From NCBI RefSeq assembly GCF_017086445.1, contig NZ_CP070968.1:1-64000 (forward strand): a DNA stretch of 64,000 nt, read 5' to 3'. The notes beneath the pieces are model-generated. The model was not told the origin of the DNA. It saw only the letters and a list, made by a program, of their open reading frames with translations, and ran no database searches. The stretch is from Brevundimonas fontaquae (GTDB lineage: Bacteria; Pseudomonadota; Alphaproteobacteria; Caulobacterales; Caulobacteraceae). Both the position numbers and the translations under genes were made by a program. Shown in pieces: positions 1 through 11,525 of this stretch; the first letter of the stretch is position 1; each line of letters opens with the position of its first letter.

Positions 1-1428
1 CTGACGGATCCGGACCGCATCTGGAGCGAGGCGTCCGTGCGCCTGCGCGCTGAAATCGGCGATGGTCCCTTCTCCTCCTATATCGCTCCGTCGGCCGTCC
101 GCCTGGACAGCGCCGGCCATCTGATCCTGGTCACCCCGACCGCCTATGCCCGCGACTGGGTGCGCAAGAACGCCCTGCGTCGCATGAACGAGCTGTGGCT
201 GGGCCTGGACGGCCTGTCGCGCCGCCTCGAGGTGCGCTGCCGCGCCGAAGTGGGTTCGGCCCCGCCGGCCTCGGCTGTGATGCCGGGCAATGTGGTGGAC
301 GCCGCCCCGCGCCTGGCCGCCTTCGCCGCCTCGCCGCAGATGGCGCCCGCCGCTCCTATCAGCGCCGATGGCGCTCGCGCCGTTCGCGCCGCCGGTCTGC
401 AGGATCGCCTGACGTTCGACAGCTTCGTCGAGGGTCAGGGCAACGCCTTCGCCCTGGCCATCGCCAAACAGGTGGCCAGCTGGGCCGACGGTCACTTCAA
501 CCCCGTCTTCTTCTGCGGCCCCTACGGCTACGGCAAGACCCACCTGCTGAACGCCATCGCCTGGGAGGCGCAGCGTCTGCGGCCTGAGGCCAAGGTCGTC
601 TATCTGACCGCCGAACGCTTCCTGTCCACCTTCGTCAAGGCGATGCAGGACCGCTCGACCGCCGCCTTCAAGGAAAGCCTGCGCTCGGCCGACATGCTGC
701 TGCTGGACGACGTCCAGTTCGTGGGCGGCAAGACGTCGACCCAGGAAGAACTGCTCTCGACCCTGACCGCCCTGATCGAGGACGGCAAACGCATCGTCTT
801 CTCGGCCGATCGTGCGCCTATGGCCCTGACCGAGGTCGAGCCGCGCCTGCGCAGCCACCTCGCCGCCGGCCTGACCTGCCCGGTCGAGGCAGGCGACCGC
901 GAGTTGAAGATCGCCGTGGCCCAGAACCGTCTGAAGGCCCTGTCGGCCCTGGGCGTCGTCCAGGGCGAGGCCAACCCGGAGGTCCTGGCCCAGCTGGTGG
1001 ACCGCACCCCCGGCTCGATGCGCGAGCTTGAGGGCGCCGTGAACACCCTGGCCGCCGCTGCCGGCGCGCGCCTGTCGTCGGTGTCGGTGGACGAAGCCTC
1101 GACCTTGCTGGGCATGGCCATGCGCGGCGGGCCCGAGCGCCGCATCACGGTGGACGAGATTCAGAAGACGGTCGCCGACCACTTCAACATGAAACAGGCC
1201 GACCTGCTCAGCGAACGCCGCACCCGTTCGGTCGCCCGCCCGCGCCAGATCGCCATGTATCTGTGCAAGCAGCACACGACCCGCTCCTACCCCGACATCG
1301 GTCGTCGTTTCGGCGGGCGCGACCACACCACGGTCCTTCACGGCGTGCGCAAGATCGAGGAACTGATGCCGCAGGACGATCAGATCGCCCGCGATGTCGA
1401 GGCCCTGACGCGCAAGCTGCGAGGCTGA
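1..1428 (+). CDS. dnaA: Chromosomal replication initiator DnaA (5' end outside window)
   Basis: DnaA is the AAA+ ATPase that binds DnaA boxes and opens the origin. The frame is open from base 1, so the N-terminus lies upstream of the window; a GTG at 37 is internal. Visible are the N-terminal domain I region (IAPSAVRL, YARDWVRKNALRR), a variable Ala/Pro linker, Walker A GPYGYGKT, Walker B LLLDDVQF and the C-terminal helix-turn-helix signature GGRDHTTVLHGVRKIE. The sequence resembles Caulobacter DnaA closely. It is followed by dnaN, recF and gyrB on the same strand, the classical near-origin order. The origin itself is not recognisable in this window. Confidence 0.97.
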   Translation: MTDPDRIWSEASVRLRAEIGDGPFSSYIAPSAVRLDSAGHLILVTPTAYARDWVRKNALRRMNELWLGLDGLSRRLEVRCRAEVGSAPPASAVMPGNVVDAAPRLAAFAASPQMAPAAPISADGARAVRAAGLQDRLTFDSFVEGQGNAFALAIAKQVASWADGHFNPVFFCGPYGYGKTHLLNAIAWEAQRLRPEAKVVYLTAERFLSTFVKAMQDRSTAAFKESLRSADMLLLDDVQFVGGKTSTQEELLSTLTALIEDGKRIVFSADRAPMALTEVEPRLRSHLAAGLTCPVEAGDRELKIAVAQNRLKALSALGVVQGEANPEVLAQLVDRTPGSMRELEGAVNTLAAAAGARLSSVSVDEASTLLGMAMRGGPERRITVDEIQKTVADHFNMKQADLLSERRTRSVARPRQIAMYLCKQHTTRSYPDIGRRFGGRDHTTVLHGVRKIEELMPQDDQIARDVEALTRKLRG

Positions 1429-1436
1429 TTTCGAGC

Positions 1437-1540
1437 GGCGAGTGACGCGTGGCGAGTGACGAGCGAGGAGAAACTGTCTCCTCCTACCGAGTTGCCCCCA
1501 ATATCCACTCGCCACTCGCCACTAACCACGCGCCACTTCC
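1437..1540. repeat. Imperfect inverted repeat of GGCGAGTG units in the dnaA-dnaN spacer
   Basis: The left arm (1437-1462) carries two GGCGAGTGACG-like units. The right arm (about 1511-1536) carries their reverse complement, CACTCGCCACTCGCCAC. Over 26 aligned bases about 20 match. Between the arms sits a perfect hairpin, GAGGAGA (1465-1471), loop AACTG, TCTCCTC (1477-1483). It looks like a dispersed REP-like element rather than a terminator, because no T-run follows. Confidence 0.6.
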
Positions 1541-1623
1541 TTGCAGCCCGCGCCCAATCCGCTAGTGTCCCAGGTCACTTAACCGCAGCCGCCTTGCGAG
1601 TCGGCCGCGCCGGGCGAGACGAC

Positions 1624-2742
1624 ATGCAGCTGACCATCGAACGATCCGCGCTCCTGAAGGCCCTGGGCCACGTGCAGAGCGTCGTCGAACGTCGAAACAC
1701 CATTCCGATCCTGTCCAACGTCCTGCTGAGCGCGGGCCGCGACCGGCTGGCCTTCGCCGCCACCGATCTGGACATGGAGATGGTGGATGAGGCCGAGGCC
1801 CAGGTTCAGGTCGAGGGTCAGATCACGGCCCCCGCCCACACCCTGTACGAGATCGTGCGCAAGCTGCCGGAAGGCGCCGAGGTCTCATTGCTCTATTCCG
1901 GCGACGATCCGCGCCTGGTTGTCTCGGCCGGCCGGTCGCGCTTCAACCTGCCGGTCCTGCCGGCGGGCGACTTCCCCGTGATGTCCACCGACAGCGCCGG
2001 GGCCTCTTATGTCCTGCCCAAGGAGGATCTGGCCCGCCTGATCGACAAGACCCGGTTCGCGGTCTCGACCGAGGAGACGCGCTACTATCTGAACGGCCTG
2101 TATCTGCACACGGTCGCCGAGGCTGGCATTCCGCTGTTGCGCGCCGTCGCCACCGATGGCCACCGCCTGGCCCTGGCCGAGACCCCGGCGCCCGAGGGCG
2201 CGGCTGGCGGCCCCGGCGTCATCGTGCCGCGCAAGACCGTGGATCAGGTTCGTCGCCTGCTGGACGACGCCGGCGCACCCGTAGAGGTCACCGTCTCGGC
2301 ACAGAAAATCCGCTTCCAGATGGGCGAGGCGTCCCTGACCTCCAAGGTCATCGACGGCGCCTTCCCCGACTATCTGCGCGTCATCCCGCGCGGCAACGAC
2401 AAGCAGGCCGACATCGACAACGCCCTGTTCGCCAAGGCCGTCGACCGCGTCGCCACCATCTCGGCTGAGAAGAGCCGTTCGGTGAAACTGGCCTTCGACA
2501 ACGACCGGGTGAAGCTGACCGTGCGCAACATGGAAGCCGGTCAGGCCGAGGAAGAGGTCGAAATCGGCTACTCCGACGAACCGTTCGAGATCGGCTTCAA
2601 CGCCCGCTATCTGCTGGACGTCGCCGGCCAGATCACGGGCGAAAACGCCGCCTTCCGCTTCGCCGACCCGGCCTCCCCGACCCTGGTGCTCGATCCGGGC
2701 GATCCGGGCGTTCAGTATGTGCTGATGCCGCTTCGGGTGTAA
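1624..2742 (+). CDS. dnaN: DNA polymerase III beta subunit (sliding clamp)
   Basis: This is the ring-shaped processivity clamp of the replicase. The 372-residue protein starts at the ATG at 1624 (MQLTIERSALLKALGHVQ), the family-typical N-terminus. The frame stays open upstream to 1456, but that part runs through the inverted-repeat spacer and has no clamp homology. Three clamp domains fill the length, with hallmark segments VVERRNTIPILSNVLL, RYYLNGLYLH and the C-terminal YVLMPLRV. It lies between dnaA and recF, with only 29 bases to recF, so dnaN and recF are probably cotranscribed. Confidence 0.97.
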   Translation: MQLTIERSALLKALGHVQSVVERRNTIPILSNVLLSAGRDRLAFAATDLDMEMVDEAEAQVQVEGQITAPAHTLYEIVRKLPEGAEVSLLYSGDDPRLVVSAGRSRFNLPVLPAGDFPVMSTDSAGASYVLPKEDLARLIDKTRFAVSTEETRYYLNGLYLHTVAEAGIPLLRAVATDGHRLALAETPAPEGAAGGPGVIVPRKTVDQVRRLLDDAGAPVEVTVSAQKIRFQMGEASLTSKVIDGAFPDYLRVIPRGNDKQADIDNALFAKAVDRVATISAEKSRSVKLAFDNDRVKLTVRNMEAGQAEEEVEIGYSDEPFEIGFNARYLLDVAGQITGENAAFRFADPASPTLVLDPGDPGVQYVLMPLRV

Positions 2743-2771
2743 TCCTGCCTCACGCGCGTTAGAGAGCGAGC

Positions 2772-3893
2772 GTGATCACCTCCCTCACCCTCACCGACTT
2801 CCGCTCCTATGCAGGCGCGCGGCTGGAGATGACCTCCGGGCCTGTGGTGCTGCATGGGCCGAACGGGGCGGGAAAAACCAATCTGCTGGAGGCGATCAGC
2901 CTGCTGACCCCCGGCAAGGGTCTGCGCGGCGCGACCGCCGCCGAGATGGGCCGGCGCGAGCCGGGCGAGGCGACCGGACGCGCCTGGGCCGTCATGGTCG
3001 AACTGGACGACGAGACGCGGCTGGGCACCGGCGTTCAGGCCGCGGGCGCGGCGCGGCGCATCGTGCGGATCGACGGCGAGACGGCCCAGCCCGGGCGGCT
3101 GCTCGATTATCTGCGTCCCGTCTGGGCGACGCCGGAACAGGACCGGATGTTCTCGGACGCGCGCGCCGAGCGGCTGAAGTTCTTCGACCGGCTGGTCTTC
3201 GCGGCCGATCCCGATCACGCCGCCAGCGTCTCCGCCTACGAAAAGGCTCTTCGCGAGCGGCTGCGCCTGCTGAACGACGCCCAGGACGGCCGTGAGGCCG
3301 ACCCCGTCTGGCTGGACGCCCTGGAGGTTCGGCTGGGCGAGGCCGGCGCCCGCGCCTCCCTGGCCCGCGTCGCCGCCCTGCACGCGCTTCAGGCCGCCAT
3401 CGACGCCCGCAGCGATCGGCCCTTCCCGCAGGCCGATCTGAGCCTGGACGGCGGCGCTGAACAAATGGCCGAAGCGGGCGCAGAGGAGGACGAGATCGCC
3501 GCCGCCATCCGCGAGGGCCTAGCCAAGGCCCGCGCCCGCGACGGCGCCGCCGGCCGCTCGCTGTTCGGGCCGCACCGCACCGACCTGACCGCGCTTCACC
3601 GCGAGAAACAGCGCCCTGCGGCCGAGGGCTCTTCGGGCGAGCAGAAGGCCCTGGTCCTGAACCTGATTTTGGCCCAGATCGCGCGGCTTTCCGATCATGC
3701 TGCGCGCCCCATCCTGCTGCTGGACGAAGCCCCCGCCCACCTGGACGAGGCGCGCCGCACGGCCCTGTTCGACGAGATCACGGCGCTGGATCTTCAGGCC
3801 TTCATGACCGGGACCGAACGCGACCTGTTCGCCGGTCTGGAAGGCCGCGCCCAGTTTGTCCGCGTGGCCGGCGGCGCGCTGGAAACCGACTAG
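2772..3893 (+). CDS. recF: DNA replication and repair protein RecF
   Basis: RecF is an SMC-like ATPase that loads RecA at gapped DNA during recombinational repair. The 373-residue protein has Walker A GPNGAGKT at residues 29-36, an ABC signature [12 protein letters not shown] late in the protein, and Walker [14 protein letters not shown]. The start is GTG at 2772, which gives the expected N-terminus [13 protein letters not shown]. It follows dnaN closely. The 144-base gap to gyrB carries its own leader structures. Confidence 0.96.
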   Translation: MITSLTLTDFRSYAGARLEMTSGPVVLHGPNGAGKTNLLEAISLLTPGKGLRGATAAEMGRREPGEATGRAWAVMVELDDETRLGTGVQAAGAARRIVRIDGETAQPGRLLDYLRPVWATPEQDRMFSDARAERLKFFDRLVFAADPDHAASVSAYEKALRERLRLLNDAQDGREADPVWLDALEVRLGEAGARASLARVAALHALQAAIDARSDRPFPQADLSLDGGAEQMAEAGAEEDEIAAAIREGLAKARARDGAAGRSLFGPHRTDLTALHREKQRPAAEGSSGEQKALVLNLILAQIARLSDHAARPILLLDEAPAHLDEARRTALFDEITALDLQAFMTGTERDLFAGLEGRAQFVRVAGGALETD

Positions 3894-6464
<2,571 letters not shown>

Positions 6465-6471
6465 CGGCGGC

Positions 6472-6493
6472 GACGACGCGGACGCGCGTCGTC
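6472..6493. terminator. Strong hairpin between convergent gyrB and the chemoreceptor gene
   Basis: GACGACGCG (6472-6480), loop GACG, CGCGTCGTC (6485-6493) is a perfect 9-bp stem filling the 30-base gap between the two convergent stop codons. There is no T-run on either side. It may be a bidirectional 3'-end structure rather than a classic intrinsic terminator. Confidence 0.5.
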
Positions 6494-6494
6494 A

Positions 6495-8021
6495 TCAGAA
6501 CTCCTCCCAGTCCGACTGAGCAGCGGCCACAGCGGCCTGTCCGCCGCCGGCGGCCATGCGGGCGCGGGCGGGGGCGGCGTGGGCGCGGGCGAAGCTTTCG
6601 ACGCGCGCCTTCATCTGCTGGACGGCGGGCTGACGGATCGGCGTGAGGGCCTTGGCGGCGACCTGGCTGGTCTCGAAGCGGCCGACCAGTTCGGCCAGTT
6701 CGGCGGCCTCGCGGCTCAGGCTCAGGCTGGCGGCGGTCGACTGTTCGACCATGGCCGCGTTCTGCTGGGTGACCTGGTCCATCTGGTTCACCGCCGTATT
6801 GACCTCGGCCAGACCCACCGCCTGCTCCTGGGTCGAGGCGCGGATCTCGCTCATCAGGGTGGTGATCTCCTCGATCCGGCCCGCAATGCCCGCCAAGGCC
6901 TCGCCCGACTGGCGCACCAGAACCACCCCGTCCTTGACCTGGCTGGAGCTTGCCGAGATCAGCGTCTTGATCTCCTTGGCCGAGTCCGCCGAACGCTGGG
7001 CCAGGGCGCGCACTTCCGAGGCGACGACAGCGAACCCGCGACCGGCCTCGCCCGCACGCGCGGCCTCGACCCCGGCGTTCAGGGCCAGGAGGTTGGTCTG
7101 GAAGGCGATCTCGTCGATGACGCCGATGATCTGGCTGATCTGATCCGACGAGCGCTCGATCTCGCCCATGGCGGCGACGGCCTTCTGGACCACCACGCCG
7201 CCGGTCTCGGCCTGGCTGCGTCCCTGGGTGACCACCCCGTCCGCCGCCTGGGCGTTCTCGGCGGTCTTGCGCACGGTCGCGGTGATCTGGTCCAGCGCGG
7301 CGGCGGTTTCCTCCAGGCTGGCGGCCTGTTGTTCGGTGCGGCGCGACAGGTCCTCGGCGGCGCTGCTGATCTCCTGCGCGCCCGACTGCATCGACCCGGC
7401 GTTCGTGCCGATCACCCCGACCGCCTCGTCCAGAGCGCCCATGGCCTGGTTGAAGTTGTCGCGCAGGACGGCGTAGTCGCCGGGAAACTCATCCTGGATG
7501 CGATAGGACAGGTCGCCCGCCGCCATGGCCGACAGGCCCTTGGCCGTGCCCGCGACGACGGCGGCCTGGACCTGGGCGGCCTCGCGCTCGATCTCGGCGC
7601 GACGTTCGCGCTCCTGCTCGACCGCAGTCACGTCCATGGCGAACTTGACCACCTTGTAGGGGCGGCCGTCCTTGTCGAGGATCGGGTTATAGCTCGCCTC
7701 GATCACGACGCGCTTGCCGCCCTTGCCGTAGCGCACGAACTTGTCGGCGACGAACTCGCCGGCGTTCAACCGACGCCAGAACTCGGCATAGGCGGGCGTC
7801 TGCGCCTCAGCCGGATCGACGAACATCCGGTGATGGCGCCCCACGATCTCGCCGAGGTCATAGCCGATGACCGACAGGAAGTTCGCGTTCGCCTCGCGCA
7901 CCGTCCCATCCAGGTCGAACTGGATCACCGCCTGAGACCGATCCACCGCGGTCACGAGACTATGGATCTCCGCCTCCACCGCCTGCTGCGCTCTGCGTGT
8001 CTTGGAACCAAGGCCGAACAT
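6495..8021 (-). CDS. Soluble methyl-accepting chemotaxis protein with PAS domain
   Basis: This is a chemoreceptor that signals to CheA/CheW. The order is an N-terminal PAS domain (IQFDLDGTVREANANFLSVIGYDLGEIVG), a HAMP-like linker (AMAAGDLSYRI) and a full MCP signalling hairpin containing EIAFQTNLLALNAGVEAARAGE. No membrane segment is visible, so it is probably cytoplasmic and sensing internally, perhaps redox if the PAS domain binds a cofactor. The C-terminus SDWEEF resembles the CheR/CheB docking pentapeptide. I chose ATG at 8021 because AGGAG lies 6 bases upstream; an ATG one codon earlier and a longer frame to 8084 are alternatives. The MarR-type gene diverges upstream. Confidence 0.9.
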   Translation of the reverse strand: MFGLGSKTRRAQQAVEAEIHSLVTAVDRSQAVIQFDLDGTVREANANFLSVIGYDLGEIVGRHHRMFVDPAEAQTPAYAEFWRRLNAGEFVADKFVRYGKGGKRVVIEASYNPILDKDGRPYKVVKFAMDVTAVEQERERRAEIEREAAQVQAAVVAGTAKGLSAMAAGDLSYRIQDEFPGDYAVLRDNFNQAMGALDEAVGVIGTNAGSMQSGAQEISSAAEDLSRRTEQQAASLEETAAALDQITATVRKTAENAQAADGVVTQGRSQAETGGVVVQKAVAAMGEIERSSDQISQIIGVIDEIAFQTNLLALNAGVEAARAGEAGRGFAVVASEVRALAQRSADSAKEIKTLISASSSQVKDGVVLVRQSGEALAGIAGRIEEITTLMSEIRASTQEQAVGLAEVNTAVNQMDQVTQQNAAMVEQSTAASLSLSREAAELAELVGRFETSQVAAKALTPIRQPAVQQMKARVESFARAHAAPARARMAAGGGQAAVAAAQSDWEEF

Positions 8022-8083
8022 CATCTTCTCCTGTCGGCTCGAGGGATGAGACCGAGCGCCCTCTTCGGTCCGAAAGCTTAACA

Positions 8084-8096
8084 TTGATTATATCAA
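8084..8096. promoter_or_regulatory. Candidate operator TTGAT-TAT-ATCAA in the divergent promoter region
   Basis: A perfect inverted repeat, TTGAT (8084-8088), TAT, ATCAA (8092-8096), lies in the AT-rich spacer between the chemoreceptor and the OhrR-like regulator. It is 62 bases before the regulator's ATG. MarR/OhrR proteins bind AT-rich palindromes of this size, so autoregulation is plausible; this is inference. Confidence 0.4.
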
Positions 8097-8157
8097 GCAC
8101 GATTTATTTATCGTCTATGATGTTAGCGTCGGTGTCTTACTCGCTCGGATTGGGCCA

Positions 8158-8619
8158 ATGACGTCGTCGCAACAGCCGATCGCACCGGACGATCTTGCAG
8201 AACTGCATGTCGATCAGCAGCTCTGCCTGGCCCTGCAAACCAGCAGCAGCCTCATCACGCGACTTTATCGCAGGCTTCTGACCCCGCTTGGCCTCACCCA
8301 TCCCCAGTATCTGGTTCTCATCGCCCTGTGGGAGTTCGACAGGCCAATGACGATGGGGGATCTTGGCGACCGCATCTCGATGGAGACGGGATCATTGACG
8401 CCGCTGGTCAAGCGCATGGAGGCGGCCGGGCTCGTCACACGCAAACGCGACGAACACGATGAGCGACGGGTCTGGGTCGAGGCGACAGCGAAGGGGAACG
8501 GGCTGCGTCACGAAATCCTGCGCGTTCGACGCGAAGTCGTCCACCAACTCCCGGTCACGTCCGAGCAGATCGCCGCGCTAAGGCGTCTCCTGCAAGACAT
8601 GAACGAGGCTTTGACATAG
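8158..8619 (+). CDS. MarR-family regulator, OhrR-like
   Basis: This is a 153-residue winged-helix repressor. The N-terminal block LCLALQTSSSLITRLYRRLL, the segment LTHPQYLVLIALWE and the wing KRMEAAGLVTRKRDEHDERRV align well with OhrR, which senses organic hydroperoxides. Cys23 in LCLAL sits where OhrR has its reactive cysteine. In other bacteria ohrR normally neighbours ohr, the peroxidase it controls. Here there is no ohr within the window on either side; the neighbours are a chemoreceptor and an exported protein. The target is therefore open, and could be itself, the chemoreceptor or a distant ohr. Confidence 0.85.
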   Translation: MTSSQQPIAPDDLAELHVDQQLCLALQTSSSLITRLYRRLLTPLGLTHPQYLVLIALWEFDRPMTMGDLGDRISMETGSLTPLVKRMEAAGLVTRKRDEHDERRVWVEATAKGNGLRHEILRVRREVVHQLPVTSEQIAALRRLLQDMNEALT

Positions 8620-8666
8620 TCGCGCCCGCCCTGTCGCATCCCGACGATCTTACCGCACTTGCGGGT

Positions 8667-9107
8667 CTACTGACCGCGTCCGCCGGCGATGAAGGCTTGG
8701 ACGGTCGGGAAGGCCGCCGTCTGGGGCCGCATGTTCTCGCAGGCGAAGGATTTGATGGCGTGGTATATGCCGCCGGCCGGCGTCGCTTCCCACGGCGTGT
8801 CCTCGGAATAGCGATCGGTTTCCGCCCCGTCCGCGCCATAGGTCACCGTCGCGCCCGAGCGCGACTGGCCGTCCGAGCAGCGCACCATGACCTCTTCGGT
8901 CTCATGGCTGAGATTGGTCGCCTCGCCGCGCGCGGGCACCCGCGCCATCCGCGTCGTCGCCACGCCGTCCACCGGCGTCAGCGCATCGACATCCACCAGA
9001 TAGACGGTGGCGTCGCTGCGTGAAAACGCAGCCCAGCTTTCAGCCGCCGATGGCGATGCGATCGCCGCCGTCGCCAGGATCGCCGCCACACCGATTGTTC
9101 TGATCAT
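8667..9107 (-). CDS. Exported protein of unknown function
   Basis: This 146-residue protein starts MIRTIGVAAILATAAIASPSAAES, a clear Sec signal peptide with cleavage likely after SAA. The mature part begins SWAAFSRSDATVYLVDVDAL and has two cysteines (VRCSDG and FACEN) that could form a disulfide. The pattern of an early Trp, a Tyr-X-Val-Asp segment and paired Cys loosely recalls the surface-adhesin E-like domain, but I cannot confirm that by eye. The start is supported by GGGAGG 7 bases upstream of ATG. No operon partner is obvious. Confidence 0.75.
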   Translation of the reverse strand: MIRTIGVAAILATAAIASPSAAESWAAFSRSDATVYLVDVDALTPVDGVATTRMARVPARGEATNLSHETEEVMVRCSDGQSRSGATVTYGADGAETDRYSEDTPWEATPAGGIYHAIKSFACENMRPQTAAFPTVQAFIAGGRGQ

Positions 9108-9194
9108 CCTCTTCCCTCCCCAGGCAAGACGATCATTTCATACCCGCGCGAGCGAGAATTCAATCTCTCCCGAAGGCTCCGAAAGCGTTTTCGA

Positions 9195-9581
9195 TCAGGG
9201 CCGATCGCGAGACGGCAAGGCCTCGATCTCTGCGGTCGTCAGCTTCCTGGCGATGCGCACGCGGCACGGTTGAGGCCCCGTCGCCGGGCTGAGCAAGGCG
9301 GCCTGATCGCCGGGACACAGCCGGCTGGATCCGGCGACAGGTTCCAGCGCGATCGACAGGGCGCGGGTCATGTCGCGACAGAAGGGGGTTTCGATCTGGA
9401 ACACCCCGGCGTCGGCTGTTCGGACATATAGGGTCTGGTCGTTCGGGGCGGTGAAGTTACGCACCAGATTGGGCCGGAAGCACTGGCCGGCGTCGGCGCG
9501 GCTGGCCGTCGCCATACCCGGAGATGGCGCACAGGCCGACAAGGCGATGAGGGCCGTCGACGACAGGATGAGACGATGCAT
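9195..9581 (-). CDS. Small lipoprotein, DUF6491-like
   Basis: The 128-residue product begins MHRLILSSTALIALSAC, a lipoprotein signal peptide with lipobox LSAC. The mature part has a QCFRP start, a TLYVRTADAGVFQIETPFC strand region, RLCPGD, and a closing CRVRIARKLTTAEIEALP. Regularly spaced cysteines and the final L-T-x-x-E-x-x-x-L motif fit the DUF6491 family common in Caulobacterales and Sphingomonadales; function unknown. The ATG at 9581 is chosen because AGGAG lies 7 bases upstream and it gives the signal peptide; the longer frame to 9761 is not supported. Confidence 0.75.
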   Translation of the reverse strand: MHRLILSSTALIALSACAPSPGMATASRADAGQCFRPNLVRNFTAPNDQTLYVRTADAGVFQIETPFCRDMTRALSIALEPVAGSSRLCPGDQAALLSPATGPQPCRVRIARKLTTAEIEALPSRDRP

Positions 9582-9631
9582 ATTCAACTCCTGAACAAGC
9601 CCCCGCTTCATCCTGCGCGCGTCGGCGAGGA

Positions 9632-11440
9632 CTATGCAAGGCCGTCTGTCAGAACCGCAGGCCGCCGGGGCGACACGCGCGCCGCCAGATCGCGGGGCAG
9701 GGGCGAGGGCTGACCAAGGATGACGGCGGCGACATGCTCGCCCAGCAAGGGCGCGACGCAAAAGCCGCGCGACCCCAGACCGCCGAGCACATAGAGGCCG
9801 TCATCGAGAGGGCCCGCCAAAGGCAGGCGATCCGGCGTCGTAGCGCGGACTGCAGCCCGATTCTGCGCCGGCCCGGCCGCCGCGATGCGCTTGGCCAACT
9901 CTGGCAGGCGCGCTTCCAAGGTCGCCAGATTTCGTGCGCTGTCGTCCTCGCGCGGCGCCGTGTCGGTGTGGCCCCGATCATGGGTCGCGCCGAACAGTAC
10001 CCCTTGGCCCGTCGGAACCGCATAGCCGCCCCAGGCCATGGGGTGGATGGTCACGTCCCCGTCGATCCAGTCCGCCTGGCCCCGAACGGGCGACAGGCGC
10101 GGCGTCTGGTCGAACCCGTCCAGCAGAGCGGCCGATCCCCAGCCGGCGGCGAGAACCACCGCATCGACCTCACCCAGCACGACGTCGGCTTCGCCAATCA
10201 AGCGCCAGCGGCCGTCGGCGCGCTCCAGCCGTATCACGCGCTCAGAGCGCATCTCCGCGTCCGCCAGCCAACTCGAGAGCACGGCCGCAGGGCGTAGCGC
10301 GAATGCCCCCTTCATCAGCAGACCGCCCTGCCCCGTCGCTTCGCCGGCGACGGCTGAAGCCGCCGCTTCGTCCAGCACCGCCATGTCATCGTCATTCCAG
10401 ATCGGCTGGCGAGCGATCTTTTCAAACCGGGCCGCATCGCGCGGCGCCTGGGGTAGTTGCAGCACGCCGTCGCCCGTTACGGCGTCCGGGATCGAGGCAT
10501 ACAGATGCCCCGCCCGCTCCAGCGCCTGGGCGTGCAGGGCGGCGATGCCGTGATCGCCGGCATCCAGACGCGGTGTAACCAGGGCCGCCGGAAAGCCAGA
10601 GCCGCCCGCGCCGGGGCGCTCGCCCTCGAACACCATCGCCCGGACGCCCTGCGCCTTCAGGGCCCGCACCATCGATGCGCCGGCGATGCCCGCGCCGATC
10701 ACGGCGACGCTGGACGGCGGCGACGGCTCGAAAGCCGAGGGCAGATGGGCCTCAAGCCGCTCGCGCTTGCGGCCATGGCCGGGGCGCTTCTCGACGACGA
10801 AACCCTGCTCGGCCAGGCCCCGCCGCACGGCCCCGGCGACGGTGAAGGTGGCCAGGCGCGCGCCCGGCGCCGAGCGCTCGGCGATCAAGGCCATCACTTC
10901 GGGCGACCACATGCCCGGGTTCAGCGCCGGCGAGAAACCGTCCAGGAACCAGGCGTCCGCCGATCCCGACCACTGCTCCAGCGCCCAGGCCGCATCGCCC
11001 ACCGCCAGGTCCAGCACGGCGTCGAAGTCCGGCAGGTCCACCCGGTGAAAGCCCGGCGTCGCGGCCGGCCAGTTTGCGATCAAGGCCTCGGCCGCCTCCG
11101 TCAGTTCGGGCCAGGCGCCCAGCGCCCGCGCCGCTTCCGCCGCCGTCAGCGGAAACCCCTCGATAGAAAAGATGTGCAGCCGCCCGCCCTCGGGCCGCGT
11201 CCGTCGCCACAGATCCAGCAGGGCGGCGATGTTCAACCCCGTGCCGAACCCCAGCTCGGCCACCGTGAAATGATCCCGTCCCATCCAGGCGTCCGGCAGG
11301 CCGCAACCTTCCAGAAACACCGCCCGCGTTTCAGCCAACCCGTCGTCTCGCGAAAAATAGACGTCGCCGAACCGGCCGGAGCGCGGCTCGCCCTCTTCGG
11401 TCCAGGTCAGCAGGGGCGAGGCGTCGTCATCAGGCGTCAT
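9632..11440 (-). CDS. mnmC: Bifunctional tRNA wobble-uridine methyltransferase/oxidoreductase MnmC
   Basis: MnmC completes the mnm5s2U modification at tRNA position 34. The N-terminal half (about residues 1-235) is the SAM-dependent MnmD methyltransferase, with AELGFGTGLN and WFLDGFSPALNPGMW. The C-terminal half is the FAD-dependent oxidoreductase, starting VAVIGAGIAGAS (dinucleotide fold), with RPGAGGSGFPAALVTPRLD and the closing GGLGSRGF. The 602-residue length is slightly short of the E. coli fusion but both domains look intact. No clear ribosome binding site precedes the ATG at 11440. Confidence 0.95.
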   Translation of the reverse strand: MTPDDDASPLLTWTEEGEPRSGRFGDVYFSRDDGLAETRAVFLEGCGLPDAWMGRDHFTVAELGFGTGLNIAALLDLWRRTRPEGGRLHIFSIEGFPLTAAEAARALGAWPELTEAAEALIANWPAATPGFHRVDLPDFDAVLDLAVGDAAWALEQWSGSADAWFLDGFSPALNPGMWSPEVMALIAERSAPGARLATFTVAGAVRRGLAEQGFVVEKRPGHGRKRERLEAHLPSAFEPSPPSSVAVIGAGIAGASMVRALKAQGVRAMVFEGERPGAGGSGFPAALVTPRLDAGDHGIAALHAQALERAGHLYASIPDAVTGDGVLQLPQAPRDAARFEKIARQPIWNDDDMAVLDEAAASAVAGEATGQGGLLMKGAFALRPAAVLSSWLADAEMRSERVIRLERADGRWRLIGEADVVLGEVDAVVLAAGWGSAALLDGFDQTPRLSPVRGQADWIDGDVTIHPMAWGGYAVPTGQGVLFGATHDRGHTDTAPREDDSARNLATLEARLPELAKRIAAAGPAQNRAAVRATTPDRLPLAGPLDDGLYVLGGLGSRGFCVAPLLGEHVAAVILGQPSPLPRDLAARVSPRRPAVLTDGLA

Positions 11441-11472
11441 CGCGCGGCTCTAGCACCTTCGTCGCCGACATG

Positions 11473-11499
11473 AAAAAGGCCGCCCCAGTCGGAGCGGCC
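11473..11499 (-). terminator. Intrinsic terminator of the Ala-rich lipoprotein gene
   Basis: On the minus strand the stem GGCCGCTCC pairs with GGGGCGGCC across a GACT loop, with one mismatch, and is followed by TTTTT. It lies 27 bases after the lipoprotein stop and just before mnmC. Confidence 0.8.
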
Positions 11500-11525
11500 T
11501 CTTCGGGGTTTGGTTTCGACGCGGC

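Noticed and set aside
1500..1510. DnaA box or origin in the dnaA-dnaN spacer
   Set aside because: ATATCCACT (1501-1509) matches the DnaA box TTATCCACA at 7 of 9 positions but stands alone inside the repeat element. There is no AT-rich unwinding region.
1456..1623. N-terminal extension of DnaN
   Set aside because: The open frame runs through the inverted-repeat spacer. The family N-terminus MQLTIERSALLKAL begins exactly at 1624.
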